NCBI RefSeq assembly: GCF_020216065.1
Contig: NZ_JAIWNA010000001.1
Span: forward strand, 1,147,408-1,211,407
Origin: Nocardia rosealba
GTDB lineage: Bacteria > Actinomycetota > Actinomycetes > Mycobacteriales > Mycobacteriaceae
Reading direction: 5' to 3'
Length of the DNA stretch: 64,000 nucleotides
Numbering within the stretch: position 1 is the stretch's first letter; each line of letters opens with the position of its first letter. This document shows, piece after piece, positions 23,505 through 31,571 of the stretch. The notes below the pieces were generated by a model. The model saw nothing but the letters and a program-made list of their open reading frames with translations, was not told where the DNA came from and did no database searches. The position numbers and the translations under genes were made by a program.

Positions 23505-24898
23505 CAGGCGGCCTTACGGAAGAGAGCGAGCTGGGTGGGGGAGCCGGTGCGCGGGTCGTGCTCGCCGACGGGACGGATGTCGACGGTGTAGCCGAAGGTA
23601 TCGGTCACGCGCGCGGCCCAGTCGGCGAACTGCGCACGGGTCCATTCGAATCGGTGATCGTCGTGACGGTGCCCGTCGAGAGTCTCGTAGTGCACGTTGT
23701 ATTCGACGTTCGGCGTGGTCACGATGACCGCACCGGGCGCGGCGTGCCCGAAGACGGCGCGTTCGAGCGCGGGCAACCGGCTCTCGTCGACGTGTTCGAT
23801 CACCTCCATCAGCACGGCCGCGTCGAAGCCGCGCAGCCGGTCGTCGTGGTAGGTCAGCGCCGACTGGACGAGGGTGATCCTGGCCCGCTGCCGGTCGGGC
23901 ATGCGGTGGAACTTCAAGCGCCGCTCCGCGATGGCGAGCGCACCGCTGGACACGTCGGCGCCGACGATCTCGGTGAATCGCTGGTCGGCGTGCAGTGCGA
24001 GCAGGAGAGTGCCCGGCCCGCAACCGAGGTCGAGGACGCGGGTGGCACCGGTTTCGGCGAGTGCGGCGAGCACCGCGTCGCGTCGCAGCTTCACCAGCGG
24101 TGTCCTGCGCTCGGTGGCCTCCACGAGTTCGACCGGGTCCTCGGCGGTTTCGGGCTCGAGCTGGTCGTCGGCGGCGCGCAGTCGTTCGAGCGCGGACTGG
24201 GTGAGCGAGTGCCGACCGGCCAGGTAGCGCCGGGCGATGAGTTCGCGGTCGGGGTGGGCGCCGAGCCATCCGGAACCGGCGCGCAGCAGCTTGTCGACCT
24301 CGTCGGCGTCGACCCAGTAGTGCTTGGCGTCGTCGAGCACCGGCAGCAGCACATAGAGGTGGTTCAGCGCCTCGGCCAGGCGCACGGTCCCGGTGAGCCG
24401 CAGCCGGGTGTAGGGCGAGTCACCCCACTCCGGGAACTGCGGGTCGAGCGGTTCGGTGGTGGTCGATACCTGCCAGCCCAGCGGCGCGAACAGCCGCTCG
24501 ACGATCTCGCTCCCACCCCGGCACGGCACGGCGGGTACCTCGATCTCCAGCGGGATCGCCGTGCCCGCCAGCTCGGCCCGGTCCCGGCTGGTGCCGTTGA
24601 GCGCCGACCGGAACACCTTCCCCAGCGCCACCGACAGCAGGCTCGACGCCACATACGGCCGGTCGTTGACGTAGCGTCCCAGCGCCGAGCTGTGCTGACC
24701 CTTCGCGGGCCTTGCCAATTCCACGGGGTCGATCTCGAGCAGCAGCGCCACCGTGCACCGTTCGGCGTCGGCGCGGGGGTAGAACACATGCGCCGTGCCG
24801 CCGGTCGTCGCGAACGACTGCACCCGGTCGGGGTGTTTGACCAGCAGGTACCCGAGATCGGTCGCCGGGGAGTGGGTCGTGGAGATCGTCAACAGCAC
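23504..24898 (-). CDS. 3'-terminal RNA ribose 2'-O-methyltransferase Hen1
   Basis: The 464-residue protein. The N-terminal half (about 1-240) is the bacterial Hen1 domain that activates Pnkp ligase (opening MLLTISTTHSPATDLGYLLV). The C-terminal half is an AdoMet methyltransferase: VLDLGCGPGTLLLAL binds AdoMet, and the metal ligands E-x-x-E-H in MEVIEHV plus the histidine of HDDHRFEW are all present, so it should be active on the 3'-terminal ribose. It is first in a two-gene operon with Pnkp, coupled by TGATG. No RNA ligase or toxin gene is adjacent. Confidence 0.95.
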   Translation of the reverse strand: MLLTISTTHSPATDLGYLLVKHPDRVQSFATTGGTAHVFYPRADAERCTVALLLEIDPVELARPAKGQHSSALGRYVNDRPYVASSLLSVALGKVFRSALNGTSRDRAELAGTAIPLEIEVPAVPCRGGSEIVERLFAPLGWQVSTTTEPLDPQFPEWGDSPYTRLRLTGTVRLAEALNHLYVLLPVLDDAKHYWVDADEVDKLLRAGSGWLGAHPDRELIARRYLAGRHSLTQSALERLRAADDQLEPETAEDPVELVEATERRTPLVKLRRDAVLAALAETGATRVLDLGCGPGTLLLALHADQRFTEIVGADVSSGALAIAERRLKFHRMPDRQRARITLVQSALTYHDDRLRGFDAAVLMEVIEHVDESRLPALERAVFGHAAPGAVIVTTPNVEYNVHYETLDGHRHDDHRFEWTRAQFADWAARVTDTFGYTVDIRPVGEHDPRTGSPTQLALFRKAA

Positions 24899-24945
24899 AG
24901 ACCGATCCTGTCACGGTCGGTCCAGCTATTTTCTTGCGAAAACCT

Positions 24946-26277
24946 TCAGGCGAAGGCGAACAGCGGCCCGATCACGACCACGACCGCCGCGGCCCAGGCG
25001 CCGTAGACCGGGAGGTAGCGAGTCTGCCAGTGTTCCAGTGCGGTGAAAGGGATTCGGCCGCGCAGGAATCGCAGACTCAGGTTGGCCGACCAGGCCAGGT
25101 TCACCAGCAGCACCACATTCATGCCGAGTGCCACGATCTTGTTGGGGCTGGAACCGAATTCGGCGATCCGGGTGGCCATCACCGCCAGCATCATCACATC
25201 GACGATCAGGGCGCTCAGCACCAGCACCAGTTGCACACGGTCGAAGAAGGCCGGTGGTGCCAGCGGGTCGCGGGCCGAGATCGTGTAGAGCAGCAGACCG
25301 AGTACGAGGACCAGGATGAGGTCCATCTGGATCAGTAGGTCCCGATCGATGCCGGTGAAGCTGCGGGTGGTGGCGAAGGCACCGAGCAGGGCGAGCAGCA
25401 TCAGGATGGTGAGCGGTGTGAACACCCTGGTGAGCACGGGGGCGATGTTCTCGATCACGTTCTGTTTGGCCTCGACCAGCCACGCCGCGACGATCACCGC
25501 ACCGGCCGCGCCGAACGGCATGATCCAGCGGGTGATGACCGGTTCGATATCGAAATCGAGGGTTCCGAACGCGGCGGCGGTGAGGGCCATCAGCACGCCA
25601 CCACCGAGGGCGAGCAGCGTGAGGTAGACGAACCATTCGCCGGTGAACCGGATGAAATCCATGCGCGGGCGGTCCGAGCGCCAGTCACCGCCTGCGTACG
25701 CGAGTCCGACCACCAGCCACAGCGCGATCGGGGCGTGGATGCCCGCCAGCACCACGGTCGACCCGCCGTCCTCGAACGGGTACAGATTCAGGACGAGCGC
25801 GACCAGCACGAACGGCAAGATCAAGGCGAGGGCGACGGGCGCGCTCACCTGCCGCTTCCAGGCGAAATAGCCGGTGAGGAAAGGCAGGACGAGAAGGCTC
25901 ACGTTGAGGGCGAGTGTCTCCTCGTGCAGGAACGTGATCCCGGTCTTCACCGCCAGGCCCGCGGCGAGCGCGATGGCGATCACCATCAGCAGTTCCCGAT
26001 TGCTCTGGCGCCCACCGTCTTCGGGCATCAGGACCAGCTGTTTCCACAACCGGTCGGAATGCTCACGGGCGAACTCGCGCGAGATCGAGTCCACATTGCC
26101 CATCCGCTTGACCGCGACGAGAAACGCCTCCCCGCTGCTGAGACCGGCGTCCTGCAGTGTCGAGACCTGTTCGCGCAGATGGTCTTCCATCTCGTCCACA
26201 TCGGCCACCGAGATCACCCGGTGCCGTTGGACATAACCGCGCCACAGGTCGACGGCGGCGTCGAGTTCGGCATCCAT
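24946..26277 (-). CDS. Membrane protein with permease-prefix domain
   Basis: The 443-residue protein has a soluble N-terminus of three helices (AAVDLWRGYVQRHRVISVAD, SSGEAFLVAVKRMGN) like the 'permease prefix domain' found on membrane proteins controlled by PadR repressors. About ten to eleven hydrophobic segments follow, beginning LLMVIAIALAAGLAVKTGIT. There is no ATPase or transport motif. The ATG at 26277 overlaps the PadR stop (TGATG), so the two are one coupled operon. The function is unknown; sensing or responding to envelope stress is an inference from the PadR link. Confidence 0.83.
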   Translation of the reverse strand: MDAELDAAVDLWRGYVQRHRVISVADVDEMEDHLREQVSTLQDAGLSSGEAFLVAVKRMGNVDSISREFAREHSDRLWKQLVLMPEDGGRQSNRELLMVIAIALAAGLAVKTGITFLHEETLALNVSLLVLPFLTGYFAWKRQVSAPVALALILPFVLVALVLNLYPFEDGGSTVVLAGIHAPIALWLVVGLAYAGGDWRSDRPRMDFIRFTGEWFVYLTLLALGGGVLMALTAAAFGTLDFDIEPVITRWIMPFGAAGAVIVAAWLVEAKQNVIENIAPVLTRVFTPLTILMLLALLGAFATTRSFTGIDRDLLIQMDLILVLVLGLLLYTISARDPLAPPAFFDRVQLVLVLSALIVDVMMLAVMATRIAEFGSSPNKIVALGMNVVLLVNLAWSANLSLRFLRGRIPFTALEHWQTRYLPVYGAWAAAVVVVIGPLFAFA

Positions 26278-26639
26278 CACGCCCACCCCTGCGTTGCGGC
26301 CGGCGGCTGATTGATGCTGCGCCAGACCTGGTCGAGGGCTTCGGCCACGACGGTCCACTGCGCCTGGCGTTCGGCGAGGGCGGCGCGGCCCGCGTCGGTG
26401 ATGAGGTAGTGCTTGCGGCGGCGACCGCTGTCGGACACGCGCCAGGCCGAGGACACGTAGCCGAGCCGTTCCAATCGGTGCAGTAGGGGATAGAGCATGC
26501 CGTCGGTCCACTGCATGCGGCCGTTGGACAGCGTGTTCACCTGCTCGAGGATGGCGTAGCCGTAGGACTCGCCGTCGGCGAGTATCCCGAGCACGAGCGG
26601 CGTCGCCGAAGCCGCTACCAGGTCTTTGTCGATGCGCAC
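26277..26639 (-). CDS. PadR-family transcriptional regulator
   Basis: The 120-residue winged-helix repressor: LVAASATPLVLGILADGESY, then GYAILEQVNTLSNGRMQWTD, GMLYPLLHRLERLGYVSSAW and the wing SGRRRKHYLITDAGRAALA. A C-terminal dimerisation helix follows. It is the first gene of an operon with the permease-prefix membrane protein. Immediately upstream lies a cluster of ATACCTAG/CTAGGTAT repeats, the usual form of PadR operators, so it probably represses its own operon and perhaps the P450 gene that ends just beyond. Confidence 0.92.
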   Translation of the reverse strand: MRIDKDLVAASATPLVLGILADGESYGYAILEQVNTLSNGRMQWTDGMLYPLLHRLERLGYVSSAWRVSDSGRRRKHYLITDAGRAALAERQAQWTVVAEALDQVWRSINQPPAATQGWA

Positions 26640-26643
26640 AGCA

Positions 26644-26695
26644 CTCCCATACCTAGAACCGTTAGGTATGACCCTAGCAGATCTAGGTATGGGAG
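26644..26695. promoter_or_regulatory. PadR operator cluster
   Basis: A perfect 14-bp inverted repeat, CTCCCATACCTAGA (26644-26657) and its complement at 26682-26695, encloses a second arm: CATACCTA (26648-26655) also pairs with TAGGTATG (26663-26670). A partial CTAG half-site lies at 26674. So three to four ATACCTA-type half-sites fall within 52 bp, starting 5 bp before the PadR start codon. Overlap with the promoter suggests autorepression. Confidence 0.75.
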
Positions 26696-26705
26696 ACGGG
26701 GGACC

Positions 26706-27926
26706 TCAGCTCAGGTGCACCGGCAGTGTCGCGTGGCCGTTGGAGATGAAACTGGCCACCGAACCGAATTCCTCCGTGGCACCGGCCAATCGGATTCCGG
26801 GAAAGCGCGCGAACAGAGCGGGCAGGGCGATCTCGGCCTCGAGCCGGGCCAGCGGCGCGCCGAGGCAGCGGTGCACGCCGTAGCCGAAGGCCAGGTGTTC
26901 CTTGTTCACCCGGGTGACGTCGAAGTCGTCGGCGGTGTCGCCGTGCAGGTTCGGGTCACGGCTCGCCCCCGCGTAGGAGGCCAGGATCGGGTCGCCCGCC
27001 GCGATGGTCACCCCGTCGAGCTGGATCTCCTCGACGGCGAAACGCAGCGGCAGATGCGCGACCGGCGCCTCGAAGCGCAGCGATTCCTCGACCACATCGG
27101 CCCAGGTGGCGTTGCCCTCGCCGACCGCCGCCAGCTGCTCGGGATGGGTGAGCAGGGCGTGCACCGCCTGATCGAGCAGGTTGACGGTGGTTTCGTGGCC
27201 CGCGCTGATCACCAGCAGCAAGGTGTCGACGAGTTCCTGCTCGGTGAGCTGGGTGCCGTCGTCCTCGTCGCGGTGGGTGATGAGCAGGCTGGTCATGTCG
27301 TCGCCGGGGTTGGTGCGGCGGTAGGCGACCAACTCGCCGAGGATGCCGTACATGTTCATGTAGTTGGCCTGCGACTCCTCCGGGCTCAGGGAGGTGTCGA
27401 AGATGCCGTCGACGCACTTGCGCAGGCCCGCGTGCAGCGAATCCGGCACACCCATCAGCTCGGAGATCACCTGGATGGGCAGCGGGTAGGCGAAGCGTTC
27501 GCGCAGGTCGATCACCTCGCCTGCCGGGACGGCGGCGAGTTCGTCGAGCAGGCCCGCGGTGATCTTCTCGATCATCGGGCGCATCGCCACCGTGCGCCGG
27601 TGGGTGAACGCGGGTGCGACCAGCTTGCGCAGGCGTGTGTGGTCGGCGCCGTAGGCGGTGAACATGTTGTTCACGGCCACCCAGAGGAACAGCGGCCAGT
27701 CCGGCGGCACCTCACCCGCGGCGAAGGCGGGCCAGTGCTTGGTGGCGGACTTGGACACCCGTGGGTCTGCCAGCAGCTTCTTCAGGGTGGCGGCGTCGGT
27801 GACCGACCACGCCCGCACCGCGCCCGGCAGCTCGACGAGCGTCACCGGCCCCCGTGCCCGAATCCGCGCGGATTCTCCCTGGATATCCGCGCCTGCGGGG
27901 TCAAGTACCAGTGCCACGTCGTCCAT
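26706..27926 (-). CDS. Cytochrome P450
   Basis: The 406-residue soluble bacterial P450 is complete: I-helix [10 protein letters not shown] with the acid/threonine pair, K-helix [10 protein letters not shown] (E-x-x-R present), and heme loop [15 protein letters not shown] with the proximal cysteine. It resembles the P450 at 47593 in this window (similar heme-loop and FARFP region), so the two are distant paralogues. No ferredoxin gene is adjacent. Substrate is unknown. It ends 66 bp from the PadR start region, transcribed in the same direction from upstream, and may be independent of it. Confidence 0.93.
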   Translation of the reverse strand: MDDVALVLDPAGADIQGESARIRARGPVTLVELPGAVRAWSVTDAATLKKLLADPRVSKSATKHWPAFAAGEVPPDWPLFLWVAVNNMFTAYGADHTRLRKLVAPAFTHRRTVAMRPMIEKITAGLLDELAAVPAGEVIDLRERFAYPLPIQVISELMGVPDSLHAGLRKCVDGIFDTSLSPEESQANYMNMYGILGELVAYRRTNPGDDMTSLLITHRDEDDGTQLTEQELVDTLLLVISAGHETTVNLLDQAVHALLTHPEQLAAVGEGNATWADVVEESLRFEAPVAHLPLRFAVEEIQLDGVTIAAGDPILASYAGASRDPNLHGDTADDFDVTRVNKEHLAFGYGVHRCLGAPLARLEAEIALPALFARFPGIRLAGATEEFGSVASFISNGHATLPVHLS

Positions 27927-28227
27927 TCAGGTCTCCTCATCGCTCGCACATCACACTGCTTGCGGGGCAACCCTTTTCGGTACGAATGCCCCCGTTTCAC
28001 GGTAACAGTGCCATCGATCGCGCGCCGATGCTTTCATTCGGTACCACTCGCCGGGAGCTGCACGGCGCGGATGTCGAACAGGCACGTCACAGCCGGTGGG
28101 ACGGAGGGTGTGGATTTCGCACCCTAGGGCTGGGATTCGTGTTTTTCGCCTAACGGGCCCGGTGAGTGTCTCGATGGAGTCGTTGTCCGCGCCGACAGCG
28201 TGCGGGGGACTCGGAATCGAGGAAATC
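27927..28227. other. Divergent intergenic region, P450 / lipoprotein
   Basis: About 300 bp between two divergent genes. It should hold both promoters. No operator-like palindrome or small gene stands out; the section around 28020-28140 has unremarkable composition. An AGGA-containing site lies just before the lipoprotein start. Confidence 0.35.
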
Positions 28228-28908
28228 ATGAAGAACACAGTTCGGATGAGTGCGCTGATCGCGGTGGCGGCGGGGATGGTCGCGGGCTGCACCGGGGACG
28301 ACGGGGGCACTGCCCGCCCGACGACCTCGGTGACCGCCGCGTCTTCGATTCCGGTGGAACCTCCTGTGGAGCAGACTATTTCACCGTCGCCGGGCACGCC
28401 GTCGCCGGGGAGACCGTCGGTTGAGGTGCCGCCGGTGATCGACTCACCGGTGCCGTCGGATCCGGAGCCGCCGGTGGTCACGCCGCCCGCCGACGACATC
28501 AGCGGGCCGGATCGGTGCGTCGACCCGGGTTCCAGCGGTGTGCGCAAAGCGCTCGCCGGGCTCGGTGACGGCTGGGCCGCCTCGCAGGCCTCGGAGGACC
28601 GGCCGGGCGCCTGTGGTCAGCTGTTGTGGGTGCGCGCCGTCGGTGGGAATTCGGCGGGCGCACCGATTCACATCATGTTCTTCCACGACGGAAAGTACCT
28701 GGGCACAGCGACTTCCGAGGCGTACGCCTTCACCTATGTCGCCGGGTCGAGTGGCAACTCGGTGACCGTGAATTACAAGTGGCTGGTCGGTGACGAACCG
28801 TTCGCGGCGCCGCAGGGTGGCCCGGCGGCGATCACCTACAGCTGGACCGGGTCCGGTGTGGCCATGAGCGGTCCGCTGCCGAGCGAGGTCACCCAGCCGC
28901 ACCGCTGA
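28228..28908 (+). CDS. LppP/LprE-family lipoprotein
   Basis: The 226-residue lipoprotein: a basic start MKNTVRM, hydrophobic core and lipobox MVAGC with the lipidated cysteine at about residue 21. A Pro/Ser/Thr-rich linker (about 30-88) is followed by a folded domain, RCVDPGSSGVRKALAGL to the end, that matches the mycobacterial LppP/LprE pattern (GQLLWVRAVGG, PIHIMFFHDGKYLGTAT). The role is unknown; it is exposed on the outer face of the membrane. The ATG at 28228 follows GAGGA. Convergent with the phosphoesterase gene, four bases away. Confidence 0.87.
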   Translation: MKNTVRMSALIAVAAGMVAGCTGDDGGTARPTTSVTAASSIPVEPPVEQTISPSPGTPSPGRPSVEVPPVIDSPVPSDPEPPVVTPPADDISGPDRCVDPGSSGVRKALAGLGDGWAASQASEDRPGACGQLLWVRAVGGNSAGAPIHIMFFHDGKYLGTATSEAYAFTYVAGSSGNSVTVNYKWLVGDEPFAAPQGGPAAITYSWTGSGVAMSGPLPSEVTQPHR

Positions 28909-28912
28909 CAGC

Positions 28913-30040
28913 TCAGGCGGGCTCCGGGTGGAGCACCAGAACGGTGATCTCGCTGGGTGCGAACACCCGCAGCGGCGGGCCCCAGAACCCGGTGCCACGG
29001 CTGGTGTAGAGCTGGGTGTTGTTCGCGTGCCTGCTCAGCCCGGCCACGACCGGCTGATCCAGTCGGACCAGATAGTGGAACGGCCAGATCTGACCGCCGT
29101 GGGTGTGGCCGGAGATCTGCAGCGCCACCCCGGCCGCGACGGCGTCGGCGATCTGCTTGGGCTGGTGGGCCAGCAGCACCACCGGCAGGTCGGGGTCGGC
29201 ACCGGTCAGGGCGGCGGGCAGATCGGGGCCGTGACCGGGGAGTCCGCGTCCGGTCGGGTCGTCGATTCCGGCGATGACCAGGCGGTCGCCGTCGCGGGTG
29301 AGAGTGCGGTGTTCGTTGTGCAGTGGCTGCCAGCCCAGGGCGGCCATGTAGTCGATCCAGCCCTGCGCGTCGCCGAAGTACTCGTGATTGCCGGTGATGT
29401 AGAAGCGGCCGAGCGGCGCGACCACCTTGCCGAGCGGGTCGACCTGGGTCTGGCGTTTCGCGACCGAGCCGTCGGCGAGATCACCGGCGTGGCAGGCGAT
29501 GTCGGGCTCGAGGCCGTTCACCACGTCGACCACCTTCTCCGACCAGCGCACGCGGTTCAACGCGGCGTAGTGGGTGTCGGTGACGACAACCATCCGCAGA
29601 CCGTCGAGGCCGGGGGCCAGGCCGCGGATGGCCACGTCGACCGTGCGCACACGCGGCACCCGGCGTGCCTCGTACACACCCCAGCCGGTGAGGGCGAGCG
29701 CGGTGATCGCCACCCCGGCCGCGACCGGGCGGGCGGGGTCGTCGACACCGATCACCGTCAGCGCGCCGCGGGCGAACACGCCGATGACCGACCAGGCGAA
29801 GAACACCCAGGACACCCCGAGCAGGGCGTCGCCGACGATCACCGCCGGGTCGGATTGGGCCGGGCCGTGCCCGAGGAACATCGCCACCGGCAGGCAGGCG
29901 AGCAGGGCCGCGGCGACGGCGGTCCCGAGCCAGAACAGCGTTCCGGTGCCGCCGGTGGGTGCCCAGACCAGGGTCCACCAGGGCAGGGCCAGCAGCAAGG
30001 CTGGGATCAGCACGAACATCAGGCGTACAGCGAGCTTCAC
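28913..30040 (-). CDS. Membrane-bound metallophosphoesterase
   Basis: The 375-residue protein has four N-terminal hydrophobic segments (to about residue 125) and a calcineurin-like phosphoesterase domain with all metal motifs: VVTDTHY (D-x-H), HAGDLADG (GDxxD), ITGNHEYFG (GNHE) and QISGHTHGGQ (GHxH). It is of the YkuE/YaeI type, where relatives act on lipid-linked or nucleotide phosphates. The GTG at 30040 is the likely start; longer forms to 30160 exist but add low-complexity sequence. Substrate unknown. Confidence 0.88.
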   Translation of the reverse strand: MKLAVRLMFVLIPALLLALPWWTLVWAPTGGTGTLFWLGTAVAAALLACLPVAMFLGHGPAQSDPAVIVGDALLGVSWVFFAWSVIGVFARGALTVIGVDDPARPVAAGVAITALALTGWGVYEARRVPRVRTVDVAIRGLAPGLDGLRMVVVTDTHYAALNRVRWSEKVVDVVNGLEPDIACHAGDLADGSVAKRQTQVDPLGKVVAPLGRFYITGNHEYFGDAQGWIDYMAALGWQPLHNEHRTLTRDGDRLVIAGIDDPTGRGLPGHGPDLPAALTGADPDLPVVLLAHQPKQIADAVAAGVALQISGHTHGGQIWPFHYLVRLDQPVVAGLSRHANNTQLYTSRGTGFWGPPLRVFAPSEITVLVLHPEPA

Positions 30041-30273
30041 GGGGTCCCGTTCTGCAGGGGCCGCCGGGGTCGCGGCACGAATTTCCCCACCAGCGTAGCG
30101 CCCGGATCGCCGCCGGTGCCGTGCCGAAAGCCCAGGCCGGTGAAGGTGGCTGCGTCGCACCGTAATTCGGTATGTGCCGGTGGCAGCCGGGCGCGCTATG
30201 CTGCGCGACAGGACATCGCCGTGGGGGCGGGTCGTGTGGGGAGCGGCGTGGCCGCGTCAGCGAAAGGTCGATC

Positions 30274-31416
30274 ATGCGTGGCGTAAACGGGGGAGGGGCG
30301 CCTGCGCGCCGATCCGGGCGGGTCCGGCGGACCCTGATCGGGGTTACAGCGGCGGTGTTGCTGCCGTTCGGGACGGCGGTTCCGGCGGGTGCCGACGCCG
30401 ATCCGAACGCGATCGACTTCGCGGTCGAATCGTCGATGGGCACCGTCAACACGCGCATCGTGCGCGCGGCCGACGGCAACACCGACCGGGTGGTGTACCT
30501 GCTCGACGGTGAACGCGCCGAAAACGACCTCAACGGTTGGGAGAAGCACACCTCCATCCCGGCGCAGATGGCGAAGTTCAACATCAATGTGGTGATGCCG
30601 GTCGGCGGGCAGTCCAGCTTCTACGCCGACTGGGAGCAGCCGAGCAGCTTCAACGGGGTGAACCCCGACGGGTCGATGCTGCCGAGTGCCGACTCCGGTT
30701 CGGCCATCGGTGGCTGGGAGGACACCCAGGGCAAGACCACTGCCTACCAGTGGGAAACCTTCATCACCGAGACGCTGCCCGAGGCTTTGAAGACGCGGTT
30801 GGGGTTCAGTGCCACGCGCAACGGTGTAGTCGGGCTGTCCAGCGGTGGCAGCGCGGCGCTGCTGATGGCGGCGTATCACCCCGAGCAGTTCAGCTACGCG
30901 GGATCGCTGTCGGGATACCTGCACATGTCGATGCCCGGCATGCGGGAGGCGCTCGGTGCGGCCATGATCGCCAGCGGCGGATACAACATCGAAGCGATGG
31001 CGCCCGCGGGCAGCGAGAAGTGGCGGCGGATGGACCCCTACGGCTTCGCCGAGAAGCTGATCGCGAACAACACCCGCCTCTACATCTCGGCCGGTAGCGC
31101 CAAGCCCGCCGATCAGGATCTGTCGTCCATCGACGCGATCACCCAGGGCATGCCGCTGGAAGCGATCGCCCTCGCCAACACCCGTTCCTTCGAAAAGCGC
31201 CTCACCGCACTGGGTTACACCAACGTGAGCTACGACTTCCCCGACATCGGCATCCACAATTGGGGCACCTGGGAACAGGTGGCGATCCGCTTGATGCCGG
31301 ACATGGCACCCCACATCGGCAAGCCCCTGCCCGCAGGCGCCAAGCCACCCGCCGCTGCCGCGCCTCCGGGTGCTCCCGGTGCGGAGCCGCCGGCCGGTGG
31401 TGCACCGCCGAAGTAG
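30274..31416 (+). CDS. Ag85-type mycolyltransferase/esterase
   Basis: The 380-residue exported alpha/beta hydrolase has a signal peptide (RTLIGVTAAVLLPFGTAVPA, cut near AGADA). The domain follows the antigen 85 layout: VVYLLDGERAENDLNGWEK, INVVMPVGGQSSFYADWEQP, nucleophile serine in GLSSGGSAALLMAAYHPEQF, and the catalytic histidine in IGIHNWGTWEQ. Such enzymes move mycolates from trehalose monomycolate to arabinan or trehalose. The C-terminus is a 50-residue Pro/Ala/Gly-rich tail. The ATG at 30274 follows GAAAGG. It lies 155 bp from the convergent arabinosyltransferase gene, another envelope enzyme. Confidence 0.92.
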   Translation: MRGVNGGGAPARRSGRVRRTLIGVTAAVLLPFGTAVPAGADADPNAIDFAVESSMGTVNTRIVRAADGNTDRVVYLLDGERAENDLNGWEKHTSIPAQMAKFNINVVMPVGGQSSFYADWEQPSSFNGVNPDGSMLPSADSGSAIGGWEDTQGKTTAYQWETFITETLPEALKTRLGFSATRNGVVGLSSGGSAALLMAAYHPEQFSYAGSLSGYLHMSMPGMREALGAAMIASGGYNIEAMAPAGSEKWRRMDPYGFAEKLIANNTRLYISAGSAKPADQDLSSIDAITQGMPLEAIALANTRSFEKRLTALGYTNVSYDFPDIGIHNWGTWEQVAIRLMPDMAPHIGKPLPAGAKPPAAAAPPGAPGAEPPAGGAPPK

Positions 31417-31431
31417 GTCGTCCCGCAAACC

Positions 31432-31464
31432 AACCGCCGCTGCCCCACGTGGGCAGCGGCGGTT
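31432..31464 (+). terminator. Terminator of the Ag85-type gene
   Basis: A perfect 14-bp stem AACCGCCGCTGCCC, loop CACGT, and its complement. It lies 16 bp after the stop and is followed by CGTGTTTC. It also faces the convergent emb gene and may serve both. Confidence 0.78.
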
Positions 31465-31571
31465 CGTGTTTCGGCTAGGTTCGTACCCTCCGAGCCGGCC
31501 TTGCTTTCGGGCCACTGGATGGTGATGGTCGATCGGTTTCGGTTGGAGGCGTGACTCTTTCGTTCAGGTGG

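Noticed and set aside
26715..28127. 470-residue frame on the plus strand opposite the P450
   Set aside because: The P450 on the minus strand has all motifs; the plus frame has no recognisable domain.
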